Below, in pieces: positions 8,054-19,254 of a stretch of DNA of 64,000 nucleotides (the first letter of the stretch is position 1; each line of letters starts with the position of its first letter). The stretch spans positions 1-64,000 of the forward strand of contig ONDS01000017.1 in assembly GCA_900316685.1 (NCBI GenBank), in the 5' to 3' direction. This DNA is from an uncultured Prevotellaceae bacterium (GTDB lineage: Bacteria; Bacteroidota; Bacteroidia; Bacteroidales; Bacteroidaceae). Under the pieces are notes generated by a model. That model worked only from the letters and a program-made list of their open reading frames with translations, had not been told where the DNA came from and searched no databases. The position numbers and the translations under genes were made by a program.

Positions 8054-8914
8054 ATGATGAGCGAAACTAACAACATGACGACGACACCAACCAACGAGGT
8101 GACCCCTTCTGAGGAACATGTGCTCCGAACCGAAGGTTTGGTCAAGAGATATGGTAAGCGGACGGTGGTCAACGATGTGTCCATCCATGTGCGGCAAGGA
8201 GAGATTGTCGGTCTGCTCGGACCCAATGGCGCCGGCAAAACCACATCGTTCTATATGACCACAGGACTGATCGTGCCCAATGCCGGACATATTTACATCA
8301 ATGGTCACGATATCACCGACTATCCAGTCTATAAGAGGGCGCGTGCGGGCATCGGCTACCTGCCCCAGGAGGCCAGTGTGTTCAGGAAGATGAGTGTCGA
8401 GGACAATGTGATGGCCGTGTTGGAAATGACCGACCTGAACAGGAGACAGCGCAACGAGAAACTGGAGAGCTTGTTGGCGGAGTTCCGCCTGAACAAGGTG
8501 CGCAAGAACAAGGGCGACCAACTCTCCGGTGGTGAACGGCGCCGTACGGAGATTGCCCGTTGCCTGGCCATCGACCCCAAATTCATCATGCTCGATGAGC
8601 CCTTCGCCGGTGTCGACCCTATCGCCGTGGAGGATATACAGTATATCGTGTGGAAACTCAAGTATCGCAACATCGGTATCCTCATCACCGACCATAACGT
8701 GCAGGAGACGCTGACCATTACCGACCGTTCGTATCTGCTCTTCGAAGGGCGCATCCTGTTCCAAGGTAAGCCCGAGGAACTGGCCGAGAACAAAATCGTG
8801 CGCGAGAAATACCTTGGTAACAGTTTCGTGTTCAGGAAGAAAGATTTCAACAGTATCGACGAGGAACGCCGTGCACGTGAAGCCGCCGAAGAGGAAGCCG
8901 AGGAGGATAAATAA
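8054..8914 (+). CDS. lptB: LPS export ABC transporter ATPase LptB
   Basis: A 286-residue cytoplasmic ATPase that drives lipopolysaccharide extraction with LptF/LptG. Walker A is GPNGAGKTT (57-65) in the LptB-specific context [16 protein letters not shown]. The signature [16 protein letters not shown] begins at 157. Walker B FIMLDEP (177-183) is followed by FAGVDPIAV, again LptB-specific. Compared with E. coli LptB (about 240 residues) it has about 25 extra N-terminal residues rich in Thr and a charged Glu-rich C-terminal tail. Two ATGs (8054 and 8057) could serve as start. Divergent from mlaE. Confidence 0.94.
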   Translation: MMSETNNMTTTPTNEVTPSEEHVLRTEGLVKRYGKRTVVNDVSIHVRQGEIVGLLGPNGAGKTTSFYMTTGLIVPNAGHIYINGHDITDYPVYKRARAGIGYLPQEASVFRKMSVEDNVMAVLEMTDLNRRQRNEKLESLLAEFRLNKVRKNKGDQLSGGERRRTEIARCLAIDPKFIMLDEPFAGVDPIAVEDIQYIVWKLKYRNIGILITDHNVQETLTITDRSYLLFEGRILFQGKPEELAENKIVREKYLGNSFVFRKKDFNSIDEERRAREAAEEEAEEDK

Positions 8915-8957
8915 CATTTTTTTCAACGGATAATTAGGTGTTTACACCAATTATTCG

Positions 8958-8965
8958 TAATTTTG
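8958..8965 (+). promoter_or_regulatory. Promoter -7 element for tig
   Basis: TAATTTTG matches TAnnTTTG, 41 bp upstream of the tig ATG. Confidence 0.65.
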
Positions 8966-9006
8966 CACCCCAAAAAGAAATTATAAACAATAGTTAGCAC
9001 ATAAAG

Positions 9007-10380
9007 ATGAAAATTTCATTTGAGAATCCCGACAAGATCAATGGTCTGCTGACCATGACCGTCGAAGAATCCGACTACAAGGAAAAGGTAGAGAAAACGC
9101 TGAAAGATTACCGCAAAAAAGCCAATATGCCCGGTTTCCGTCCCGGCATGGTGCCCATGGGCATGATACGCAAGCAGATGGGCGCTTCGGTGAAGGTAGA
9201 CGAAATCAACAAACTCCTCGGTGAGGAGATGTATAAATATATCGGAGACAACAAAATACAGATGCTCGGCGAGCCTATGCCCTCCGACAAACAGGTGCCC
9301 CAGGACCTGGAGAAAGAGGGGCCCTACACCTTCATCTTCGATATAGCCGTGGCGCCGGATTTCAAGATCGAGCTGACCAATAAAGATAAGGTGGACTATC
9401 TCACCGTCAAGGTGGATGATGCTCTCATCGACCGTCAGGTGGATATGTATGCCTCGCAGCAAGGACATTATGAAAAGGTGGAAGAGTATGATGCCGACCA
9501 GCGCGACATGCTCAAGGGCGACTTGCGCCAGCTCGACGCCGAAGGTAACACCCTGGAAGGGGGCATCACCGTCGACACCGCCATGCTCCTGCCTCAATAT
9601 ATCAAGGTGGAAGAGCAGAAAGCGCTCTTTGATGGCGCTCACCTGGGCGATGTCATCACTTTCAATCCCAAGAAAGCCTATCCCGACAACGATGCCGAGA
9701 TAGCCGCCCTGCTTAAACTCAAGAAGGAAGAAGTGGCCGACCTGAACGACGATTTCAGCTTCCAGGTGACGGAAATCAGCCGTTATGTAAAGGCTGAGGT
9801 GAACCAGGAACTGTTCGACCGTGTGTTCGGCGATGGTGTCGTAGCCAACGAAAAAGAGTTCCGCCAGAAGGTGGCCGAACAGATACAGGGCCAGTTGTTG
9901 GGAGAAACCGACTACCAGTTCCTGCTCAACGTGCGCAAGTATGCCGAGGAGAAAGTGGGCGAGCTCACCTTCCCCGAAGAACTGCTCAAACGCGTGATGA
10001 AGAACAACAACAAGGACAAGGGCGACGATTATGTGGAAAAGAACTTCGCTGGAAGCATCCGTGAGCTGAAATGGCATCTCATCAAGGAGCAACTGGTGGC
10101 TCAGAGCGGTATCAAAGTGAACGATGAGGATGTGAAGGATACTGCCAAGGAAGCTGCCCGCCAGCAGTTCGCACAATATGGCATGAACAACGTGCCCGAT
10201 GAGTACCTCGACAACTACGCCGACGACATGCTGAAGAAACGTGAGAACATCGACGGACTGCTCGACCGTACCATCGACCGCAAACTCACTCAGGCTCTCA
10301 AGAATATGGTGAAGATGAATGTCAAGGAGGTCTCTCTCGACGAATTCAACCAGATGATTAGGGAGCAAAACGCACAATAA
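9007..10380 (+). CDS. tig: Trigger factor, ribosome-associated chaperone
   Basis: A 457-residue trigger factor that binds the ribosome tunnel exit and shields nascent chains. The N-terminal ribosome-binding domain has the signature loop PGFRPGMVPMGMIRKQMG (residues about 42-59), a Bacteroidota variant of GFRxGxxP. The central region is the FKBP-like position but is divergent, and the C-terminal half (about residue 250 on) is the helical substrate cradle. The gene has its own promoter and precedes clpP-clpX, the usual tig-clpP-clpX order. Confidence 0.94.
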   Translation: MKISFENPDKINGLLTMTVEESDYKEKVEKTLKDYRKKANMPGFRPGMVPMGMIRKQMGASVKVDEINKLLGEEMYKYIGDNKIQMLGEPMPSDKQVPQDLEKEGPYTFIFDIAVAPDFKIELTNKDKVDYLTVKVDDALIDRQVDMYASQQGHYEKVEEYDADQRDMLKGDLRQLDAEGNTLEGGITVDTAMLLPQYIKVEEQKALFDGAHLGDVITFNPKKAYPDNDAEIAALLKLKKEEVADLNDDFSFQVTEISRYVKAEVNQELFDRVFGDGVVANEKEFRQKVAEQIQGQLLGETDYQFLLNVRKYAEEKVGELTFPEELLKRVMKNNNKDKGDDYVEKNFAGSIRELKWHLIKEQLVAQSGIKVNDEDVKDTAKEAARQQFAQYGMNNVPDEYLDNYADDMLKKRENIDGLLDRTIDRKLTQALKNMVKMNVKEVSLDEFNQMIREQNAQ

Positions 10381-10434
10381 TCCTTTTTTTTCCAAAAAAA
10401 AGCGATTTTTTGTTGGGTTGTCGACTTTTTTGCT

Positions 10435-10442
10435 TATCTTTG
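10435..10442 (+). promoter_or_regulatory. Promoter -7 element for clpP-clpX
   Basis: TATCTTTG matches TAnnTTTG exactly, 56 bp upstream of the clpP ATG. The T-rich stretch at 10381-10420 between tig and this element could also terminate tig transcripts. Confidence 0.65.
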
Positions 10443-10498
10443 TACTATCAAGGAAAGTGAAAAAGCCGACAACTGTTTTTTTATGTACAAAATAGACT

Positions 10499-11164
10499 AT
10501 GAACGATTTTAGAAAATACGCTACCCGACACCTCGGCATCAATGGTTTGGTGCTCGATGATGTCATCAGTGCCCAGTCACAGTATCTCAATCCGTATATA
10601 CTCGAGGAACGTCAACTCAACGTCACCCAGATGGATGTGTTCTCACGTCTGATGATGGACCGCATCATCTTCTTGGGTACGCAAATCGACGATTACACCG
10701 CCAATACACTCCAGGCCCAGTTGCTTTACCTCGATAGCGTGGACAGCGGCAAGGATATCTCCATTTATATCAACTCGCCCGGTGGAAGCGTGACAGCTGG
10801 TCTGGGAATCTATGATACCATGCAGTTCATATCCAGTGATGTGGCTACCATCTGCACGGGCATGGCCGCATCCATGGCCGCCGTGTTGCTGGTGGCCGGC
10901 ACCGAGGGCAAACGCTCAGCCCTCACCCATAGCAGGGTGATGATACACCAGCCCCTGGGCGGCGTGCAGGGCCAGGCTTCCGACATTGAGATCGAAGCCA
11001 AGGAGATACAGAAATATAAGAAGGAATTATACACTATCATATCCGACCATTCGCATACCCCCTACGACAAGGTATGGCAAGACTCCGACCGTAACTATTG
11101 GATGACGGCTCAGGAAGCCAAGGATTACGGAATGGTCGACGCTGTGCTCACCCGAAAGAAATGA
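10499..11164 (+). CDS. clpP: ATP-dependent Clp protease proteolytic subunit
   Basis: A 221-residue serine protease that forms the tetradecameric ClpP chamber. The catalytic triad is Ser125 in GMAASMAA, His150 in [10 protein letters not shown] and Asp197 in DSDRNYWM. The length is typical, with a Bacteroidota-style N-terminus of about 20 extra residues. clpX starts one base after the stop codon, so the two are an operon and will be made together. Confidence 0.96.
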   Translation: MNDFRKYATRHLGINGLVLDDVISAQSQYLNPYILEERQLNVTQMDVFSRLMMDRIIFLGTQIDDYTANTLQAQLLYLDSVDSGKDISIYINSPGGSVTAGLGIYDTMQFISSDVATICTGMAASMAAVLLVAGTEGKRSALTHSRVMIHQPLGGVQGQASDIEIEAKEIQKYKKELYTIISDHSHTPYDKVWQDSDRNYWMTAQEAKDYGMVDAVLTRKK

Positions 11165-11165
11165 A

Positions 11166-12395
11166 ATGAAGAAAGTATGTAATTTCTGTGGGCGCGGTGA
11201 ACGCGAGGTCAAGCTCCTCATCCGGGGCGAATTCAATGGTTTCATCTGTGAGGACTGTGCCCAAAGGGCATACGAGATAGTACAGGCCTCCAACGTGTTG
11301 GACCCCGTGGGAGGCTCGACGGATGACCCGTCGCTTGACTTCTCGGTGAAAAACCTGCTCAAGCCCAAGGATATCAAGGCATATCTCGACCAATATGTCA
11401 TCGGGCAGGATGATGCCAAACGCCATCTGGCTGTGGCTGTGTACAACCACTATAAGCGATTGGGTCAGAAGGTGGAGACAGATGGCGTGGAGATAGAAAA
11501 AAGCAATATCATCATGGTGGGTAGTACGGGTACGGGAAAGACCTTGCTCGCACGCACCATCGCCAAGTTGCTCAATGTGCCATTCACTATCGTCGATGCC
11601 ACCGTGTTCACCGAAGCGGGATATGTGGGCGAGGATGTGGAAAGCATCCTCTCGCGTTTGCTCCAGGTGGCTAACTACAACCAGAAAGCCGCCGAGCGGG
11701 GCATTGTCTTCATCGACGAAATCGACAAGATAGCCCGTAAGAGCGACAACCCCTCCATCACACGCGATGTGAGTGGTGAAGGTGTGCAGCAGGGATTGCT
11801 CAAGTTGCTCGAAGGCACCATGGTGAATGTGCCGCCCAAAGGGGGAAGGAAACATCCCGACCAAGACTATGTGCACATGGACACCCGCAACATCCTGTTC
11901 ATCTGCGGCGGGGCTTTCGACGGCATAGAACGTAAGATAGCCCAACGCCTCAACACCCATGTGGTGGGCTACAACTCGGTGCAGAACATAAGGAACATCG
12001 ACAAGGAGGATATGATGAAGTATATCCTCCCACAAGACCTGAAGTCGTTTGGCTTGATACCCGAGATCATCGGCCGCCTGCCTGTGCTCACGCACCTCAA
12101 TCCTTTGGACCGTGATGCGCTGAAGCGTATTCTTGTGGAACCGAAAAACTCCATTGTCAAGCAATATGAGAAATTGTTCGACATGGACGGCATCAAGCTG
12201 AAATTCGATGAAGAGGCCCTGGAGTTCATCGTCGATAAGGCGATGGAATATAAACTGGGTGCCCGCGGTCTGCGCTCCATCGTAGAGAGCGTCATGTTGG
12301 ATGCGATGTTTGAGAAACCTTCGCAAAATGCGAAGAAATTCACTGTCACCGTTGATTATGTGCGGGAACAGTTGAAAGACGCTCATTTCACCTGA
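11166..12395 (+). CDS. clpX: Clp protease ATPase subunit ClpX
   Basis: A 409-residue AAA+ unfoldase that feeds substrates into ClpP. The N-terminal C4 zinc-binding domain uses Cys5, Cys8, Cys28 and Cys31. Walker A is GSTGTGKT (119-126) and Walker B VFIDEID (181-187). The loop that in E. coli carries the ClpP-docking IGF tripeptide reads HVVGYNS here, so the docking motif is probably VGY rather than IGF; I believe such variants occur in this phylum. It starts one base after clpP. Confidence 0.96.
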   Translation: MKKVCNFCGRGEREVKLLIRGEFNGFICEDCAQRAYEIVQASNVLDPVGGSTDDPSLDFSVKNLLKPKDIKAYLDQYVIGQDDAKRHLAVAVYNHYKRLGQKVETDGVEIEKSNIIMVGSTGTGKTLLARTIAKLLNVPFTIVDATVFTEAGYVGEDVESILSRLLQVANYNQKAAERGIVFIDEIDKIARKSDNPSITRDVSGEGVQQGLLKLLEGTMVNVPPKGGRKHPDQDYVHMDTRNILFICGGAFDGIERKIAQRLNTHVVGYNSVQNIRNIDKEDMMKYILPQDLKSFGLIPEIIGRLPVLTHLNPLDRDALKRILVEPKNSIVKQYEKLFDMDGIKLKFDEEALEFIVDKAMEYKLGARGLRSIVESVMLDAMFEKPSQNAKKFTVTVDYVREQLKDAHFT

Positions 12396-12466
12396 CGGGT
12401 CGAGTGGTGGCGAAAAGCCACCATACCCCCGGAGGAATCTATTTACGGCTAACCCCATTCTGTATT

Positions 12467-14644
12467 ATGATAACCGATATTAATCTAACCGAACTATTAA
12501 AACGCCATTTCGGCTTCGATAAGTTCAAAGGCGATCAGGAAGCTATCATACGCAATGTGCTGGCTGGCAACGATACTTTTGTACTTATGCCTACCGGCGG
12601 AGGTAAATCGTTGTGCTACCAGTTGCCTTCACTTATCATGGACGGCACAGCCATCGTCATCTCTCCCCTCATCGCCCTGATGAAGAACCAGGTGGATGTG
12701 ATCAATGGCATGAGCGAAGAGGAGGGCATGGCCCATTACCTCAATTCCTCGCTTAACAAGGCGGCCATCGACCAAGTGAAAGCTGACATCCTGGCCGGGA
12801 AAACCAAGTTGCTGTATGTGGCTCCGGAGTCGTTGAACAAAGACGACAACGTGGAGTTTCTCAAAAACGTGAAGATATCGTTCTATGCCGTGGATGAGGC
12901 ACATTGCATCTCGGAATGGGGACATGACTTCCGCCCGGAATACCGCAATATCCGTCCTACCATCCAACGTATCGGCGAGGCTCCGGTAATCGCTCTTACC
13001 GCCACAGCCACCGACAAGGTGCGTTCCGATATAAAAAAGAGCTTGGGCATACTCGACGCCAAGGAGTTCAAGAGTTCGTTCAACCGTCAGAACCTCTATT
13101 ACGAGGTGCGGCCCAAGACCAAGGAGATAGACAAGCAGATCATTCGCTTCGTTAAACAGAATGCGGGAAAGAGCGGTATCATCTATTGTCTGTCGAGGAA
13201 GAAGGTGGAGGAACTGGCGGCCGTGCTCGAAGCCAATGATATCAAGGCCAAGGCCTATCATGCCGGACTGGATTCTGCCACTCGCAACAAGACGCAGGAC
13301 GATTTCCTCATGGAGAAAATCGACATCATCGTGGCTACCATAGCCTTCGGCATGGGTATAGACAAACCCGACGTGCGCTTCGTCATCCATTACGATATAC
13401 CCAAGAGCCTGGAAGGCTATTACCAGGAGACGGGTAGGGCCGGGCGCGACGGAGGCGAGGGTAAGTGCATCACCTTTTATGCTTATAAGGACTTGCAGAA
13501 ACTGGAGAAGTTCATGGAGAACAAACCGGTGTCGGAACAAGATATAGGCAGGCAACTGCTGCAGGAAACGGCTGCCTATGCCGAGTCATCGGTGTGCAGG
13601 CGGAAAATGCTCCTGCATTATTTTGGCGAGGAATACAATAAGGACAACTGCGGCAACTGCGACAACTGCCTCCATCCGAAAAAGAAGATCGAGGGGCGTG
13701 ATATCTTAGTCATCGTCATTCAGGCCGTGGCTGCATTGAAAGAGAATTTCCGCACCGAATATGTGATCGACTTCGTAAAGGGGCGTGCCACCGACGATAT
13801 AGTGTCGCACCACCATGATGAATTGGAGGAGTTCGGAAGTGGCGAGGACGAGGACGAAAAACTGTGGAATCCCGTCATACGCCAGGCTCTCATCGCTGGT
13901 TACCTCAAAAAGGATGTGGAGAACTATGGCTTGCTTAAGTTGACTGCTGCAGGAAAGCGGTTCCTGAAGAATCCCAAGTCGTTCCTTATCGTCGAGGATG
14001 CCGAGTTCAGCGATGACGATGAGGGTGATGCTGGCGACGGTCTCGGCAGCGCCTTGGATCCGGAGCTTTACTCGATGCTGCGCGACTTGCGTAAGGAGAT
14101 GTCGAAGAAACTGAAGGTTCCACCCTATGTCATCTTCCAAGACCCCTCTCTCGAGCAAATGGCCACCATGTATCCCATCACCTTGGAGGAACTGCAGAAC
14201 ATTCAGGGCGTAGGAGCGGGCAAGGCTAAACGCTATGGTACGGAGTTCTGCCAGCTGATCAAACGGTATTGCGACGAGAAGGAAATCGTGCGGCCTGAGG
14301 AATTGAGAGTGCGCACCGTGGCCAAGAAGTCGATGGACAAGGTGAAAATCATTCAGAACATCGACAAACAGGTGCCACTGGATGAGATTGCCGCCAGTCT
14401 GGGATTGGATTTCGACCAGTTGCTTGAAAACATAGAAACCATCGTTTATAGTGGCACGAAGCTCAACATCGACTATTTCCTCGACGAAGAGATGGACGAC
14501 GAACTGGTAGACGATATCTACGACTACTTCAGCGAGAGCGAAACCGACGATTTGGCTGCAGCTATGGAGGAATTGGGCGACGAGGCCGACGAAGACCAAG
14601 TAAGGCTGGTCAGGGTGAAGTTCCTTTCCGAAATGGCCAACTGA
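12467..14644 (+). CDS. recQ: ATP-dependent DNA helicase RecQ
   Basis: A 725-residue 3'-5' helicase for recombination repair and fork restart. Walker A PTGGGKS is at 42-48 and the DEAH box at 143-146, within AVDEAHCISEWGHDFRP. The helicase C domain has the arginine-finger motif QETGRAGRDG. The RecQ zinc site is visible as CRRKMLLHYFGE with NCGNCDNC. An HRDC domain (around IQGVGAGKAKRYG) lies past residue 560, followed by an extra acidic tail of about 120 residues. The ATG at 12467 starts the helicase fold; a GTG-initiated frame from 12404 would add 21 residues with no family support. A GGAGGA at 12431 is too far away to be the ribosome-binding site. Confidence 0.94.
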   Translation: MITDINLTELLKRHFGFDKFKGDQEAIIRNVLAGNDTFVLMPTGGGKSLCYQLPSLIMDGTAIVISPLIALMKNQVDVINGMSEEEGMAHYLNSSLNKAAIDQVKADILAGKTKLLYVAPESLNKDDNVEFLKNVKISFYAVDEAHCISEWGHDFRPEYRNIRPTIQRIGEAPVIALTATATDKVRSDIKKSLGILDAKEFKSSFNRQNLYYEVRPKTKEIDKQIIRFVKQNAGKSGIIYCLSRKKVEELAAVLEANDIKAKAYHAGLDSATRNKTQDDFLMEKIDIIVATIAFGMGIDKPDVRFVIHYDIPKSLEGYYQETGRAGRDGGEGKCITFYAYKDLQKLEKFMENKPVSEQDIGRQLLQETAAYAESSVCRRKMLLHYFGEEYNKDNCGNCDNCLHPKKKIEGRDILVIVIQAVAALKENFRTEYVIDFVKGRATDDIVSHHHDELEEFGSGEDEDEKLWNPVIRQALIAGYLKKDVENYGLLKLTAAGKRFLKNPKSFLIVEDAEFSDDDEGDAGDGLGSALDPELYSMLRDLRKEMSKKLKVPPYVIFQDPSLEQMATMYPITLEELQNIQGVGAGKAKRYGTEFCQLIKRYCDEKEIVRPEELRVRTVAKKSMDKVKIIQNIDKQVPLDEIAASLGLDFDQLLENIETIVYSGTKLNIDYFLDEEMDDELVDDIYDYFSESETDDLAAAMEELGDEADEDQVRLVRVKFLSEMAN

Positions 14645-14765
14645 TCCTTAGTCTCTTGACAGCCATCGTCTATCTCTCCTTGTTCCGGCGTTTATATCGT
14701 CGTTTCCAAAGTGTTTAGCCAAAAAAACAGCCAGTATCTGGAATTTTATTGCTAAATAAAGATAA

Positions 14766-16337
<1,572 letters not shown>

Positions 16338-16392
16338 GGAAGGGGATTCCGAATACTCTGAGAAATCAATAATACGTAAATCGTAATTAAAG

Positions 16393-17820
16393 ATGAGAAT
16401 ACATTTTTTGTGGGGCCTGTTGCTCTTTTGCGCATCTGCCGTGATGGCACAGGACGATCCTGTAATCATGACTGTGAACGGAGTGCCCGTTACACGGTCG
16501 GAGTTTGAATATTCATACAACAAGAACAATTCCGAGGGCGTAATCGATAAGAAAACGGTGAAGGAATATGTCGATTTGTTTGTGAACTATAAGTTGAAAG
16601 TGGCGGCAGCCCTTGAGGCAGGCATCGACACTACCTCGGCATTCCGCTCGGAGTTCGCCATGTATCGCGATCAGCAGATACGACCGATGGTGATTAACGA
16701 CGACGATGTGGAGGCGGAAGCCAGACGAATCTATTCGCGCACCCAGCATCAGGTCGACTCGTTGGGTGGCTTGATCAAACCGGCCCATATCCTCCTGCAA
16801 CTGAAGCAAAATGCGCCGCAAGCAGAACAGGACAGGGCAAAAGTACGCATCGACTCTATCTATAGGGCTCTCCAAGGCGGTGCCGATTTCGCGGAGATGG
16901 CTCGTCGGCATTCTCAGGATCCCTCTACGGCGAACCAAGGTGGTGAGTTGCCATGGGTTCAGCCCGGCCAGTTGGTGCAGGAGTTTGAGCGCGAGGCCTA
17001 CGCCCTACAGAAAGGACAGATGAGCCGGCCCTTCCTCAGCCCCTATGGCTATCACATCGTCCTGATGAAAGACCGCAGCATGTTCTTCCCCTACGATTCC
17101 CTGCGCACCAATATCCTCACCTTCATCGACCGCCGAGGACTGCGCGAGGCCATCATCGACCATAAGTTGGAGGAGATGGCAAAACAGCAGGGTGGTGATG
17201 CCTCACCTGCCAGTGTGCTGGCCGACATGACAAGTCAGTTCACAGCCTCTGATGCCAACCTCAACAATCTTATCAGGGAGTATCATGACGGATTGTTGTT
17301 ATACGAGATCAGCAACCAAAAGGTGTGGGATAAGGCAGCCAAAGACGAGACGGGACAGGCCGCATTCTTCAAGAAACACAAGAAAGACTATAAATGGGAG
17401 ACTCCCCGTTTCAAGGGTATCGCTTATCACGTCAAGGACAAGAAAGATGTGAAGGCTGTGAAGAAGAGCATCAAGAAACTGCCCTTCGACCAATGGAACG
17501 AGAAACTGCGCACCACCTTCAATGCCGATTCAGTACTGCGCATCCGCGTGGAGAAAGGGTTGTTCAAACCCGGCGACAATGCTTTGGTCGACCGTGACGT
17601 GTTCGGTCGTGCCGTAACGGTCACGCCGACCCCCGATTTTCCTATCGATGCCACCTATGGCAAGGTGCTGAAGGCTCCGCAGGACTACACTGATGTGAAA
17701 GGACAGGTGGTAGCCGACTACCAAGACCAATTGGAGCGTGAGTGGGTGGCTGAATTGCGCAAGCGCTATCCTGTGGTCATCAACGAGGCCGTTCTCTCTA
17801 CGGTCAACAACCATCAATAA
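16393..17820 (+). CDS. Periplasmic parvulin-type peptidyl-prolyl isomerase
   Basis: A 475-residue exported PpiC-type PPIase. The signal peptide ends at AVMAQ (about residue 20). A SurA-like N-terminal helical region follows. One rotamase (parvulin) domain spans about 125-230, with KPAHILLQLKQN and the closing GYHIVLMKDR. The C-terminal half is a divergent helical region, possibly a second degenerate rotamase. It is the first of three consecutive envelope-biogenesis genes; surA starts 9 bases after its stop. Confidence 0.88.
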   Translation: MRIHFLWGLLLFCASAVMAQDDPVIMTVNGVPVTRSEFEYSYNKNNSEGVIDKKTVKEYVDLFVNYKLKVAAALEAGIDTTSAFRSEFAMYRDQQIRPMVINDDDVEAEARRIYSRTQHQVDSLGGLIKPAHILLQLKQNAPQAEQDRAKVRIDSIYRALQGGADFAEMARRHSQDPSTANQGGELPWVQPGQLVQEFEREAYALQKGQMSRPFLSPYGYHIVLMKDRSMFFPYDSLRTNILTFIDRRGLREAIIDHKLEEMAKQQGGDASPASVLADMTSQFTASDANLNNLIREYHDGLLLYEISNQKVWDKAAKDETGQAAFFKKHKKDYKWETPRFKGIAYHVKDKKDVKAVKKSIKKLPFDQWNEKLRTTFNADSVLRIRVEKGLFKPGDNALVDRDVFGRAVTVTPTPDFPIDATYGKVLKAPQDYTDVKGQVVADYQDQLEREWVAELRKRYPVVINEAVLSTVNNHQ

Positions 17821-17829
17821 CCCCTATCT

Positions 17830-19254
17830 ATGAAAGCGAGAACAATAGCTGGTGTGGTGACGGCCTTCATGGCCTTGGTCGTTGTGGCCACCAATGCCCG
17901 CCAATCATCAAGCCCCTTCATCCCTTCGGGCGACGATTCCACCAAGGTGTCCAAGGCGACATCCGCCAACAGTGTCATCGACGAGGTGGTATGGGTGGTA
18001 GGCGATGAGGCCATCCTCAAGTCCGATATCGAAATGATGCGATTGCAGGCGGAGCAGGAGGGCATGAAATGGGCTAACGATCCCGATTGTTCCATACCGG
18101 AGCAGATAGCTGTGCAGAAACTGTTCCTGCACCAGGCGGCTATCGACAGTATCGAGGTGACCGAGAGCGAGATCATGCAGAGCATAGAGGAACAACTGAA
18201 CTATTGGATTCAGATGATTGGCTCGCGCGAGAAACTTGAGGAATACCGCAAGCAGAGCATCACTCAGATGCGCCAGGAAATGCACGATGACTTCAAGAAC
18301 CGTGAGTTGGTGCAGAAGATGAGGCAAAAACTGGTGAGCGACATCAATGTGTCGCCTGCCGAGGTGCGTAATTATTTCAAGGATGTGCCACAAGACAGCC
18401 TGCCCCTTATCCCCACCATGGTGGAGGTGCAGATCATTACCAACGAGCCGAAGGTGTCGCAGGATGAGATCAACCGCGTGAAAAACCAGTTGCGTGAATA
18501 TACCGACCGAGTGAACAGTGGCGAGACAACGTTTGCCACACTCGCACGTCTGTATTCCGAAGATGGCTCCGCCCGTCAGGGTGGCGAATTGGGCTACACA
18601 CCGCGTGCTGCCCTTGATCCTGCCTTTGCCAGTGTGGCCTTCAACCTTACCGACCCTAAGAAAGTGTCTAAAATCGTGGAAACGGAATTCGGCTATCATA
18701 TCATACAATTGATAGATAGGAGGGGCGAGCGAATCAATGTCCGTCATATCTTGATGAAACCGCGCATAAGCTCTGAATCCATCACCCAGGCCAAGGAACG
18801 GCTCGACTCCGTAGCCAATGACATACGTGCGGGTAAGTTCACTTTCGACGATGCCGCAACCTATATCTCCGACGACAAGGACACCCGTAGCAACCATGGC
18901 TTGATGGCCAATGCCACCGACCAATCACGAACATCTCGCTTTCGTATGCAAGACCTACCCACCGAGGTGGCACGCCAGGTGGAGCGGTTGCAGGTGGGAG
19001 AGATCTCTCCCTCGTTCGAGATGATCAACAGCAAGGGAAAACGCGTCTGTGCCATCATCAAACTCAGACAGCGCACAGATAGCCATCGCGCCACGATAAC
19101 CGAGGATTTTCAGACCATGAAGGATGTGGTGTTGGCGAAACGTCGTGAGCAGGTGCTCCACGATTGGGTGGCAGAGAAACTCAAGAACACCTACGTGAGG
19201 ATGAACGAACAATATCGCGGTTGTAAGTTTGAATACGAGGGCTGGGTGAAATGA
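17830..19254 (+). CDS. surA: Periplasmic chaperone/PPIase SurA
   Basis: A 474-residue SurA-type chaperone for outer-membrane proteins. It has a signal sequence (hydrophobic segment about 6-22), then the SurA N-terminal domain beginning VIDEVVWVVGDEAILKSDI. Two parvulin domains follow, about 195-300 (closing GYHIIQLIDRR) and 300-405 (opening NVRHILMKP). The final 60 residues are basic and helical, completing the chaperone core. Its TGA overlaps the ATG of the OstA-like gene by 4 bp (ATGA), showing translational coupling. Confidence 0.92.
   Translation: MKARTIAGVVTAFMALVVVATNARQSSSPFIPSGDDSTKVSKATSANSVIDEVVWVVGDEAILKSDIEMMRLQAEQEGMKWANDPDCSIPEQIAVQKLFLHQAAIDSIEVTESEIMQSIEEQLNYWIQMIGSREKLEEYRKQSITQMRQEMHDDFKNRELVQKMRQKLVSDINVSPAEVRNYFKDVPQDSLPLIPTMVEVQIITNEPKVSQDEINRVKNQLREYTDRVNSGETTFATLARLYSEDGSARQGGELGYTPRAALDPAFASVAFNLTDPKKVSKIVETEFGYHIIQLIDRRGERINVRHILMKPRISSESITQAKERLDSVANDIRAGKFTFDDAATYISDDKDTRSNHGLMANATDQSRTSRFRMQDLPTEVARQVERLQVGEISPSFEMINSKGKRVCAIIKLRQRTDSHRATITEDFQTMKDVVLAKRREQVLHDWVAEKLKNTYVRMNEQYRGCKFEYEGWVK

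Noticed and set aside
7934-8926. N-terminal extension of the MlaE-like permease giving a 577-residue protein
   Set aside because: The extra part is antisense to lptB and crosses both divergent promoters; the permease fold starts at 7933.
9016-10590. A 524-codon minus-strand open frame opposite tig
   Set aside because: Composition is that of a reverse-complemented acidic/lysine-rich protein; tig itself is unambiguous.
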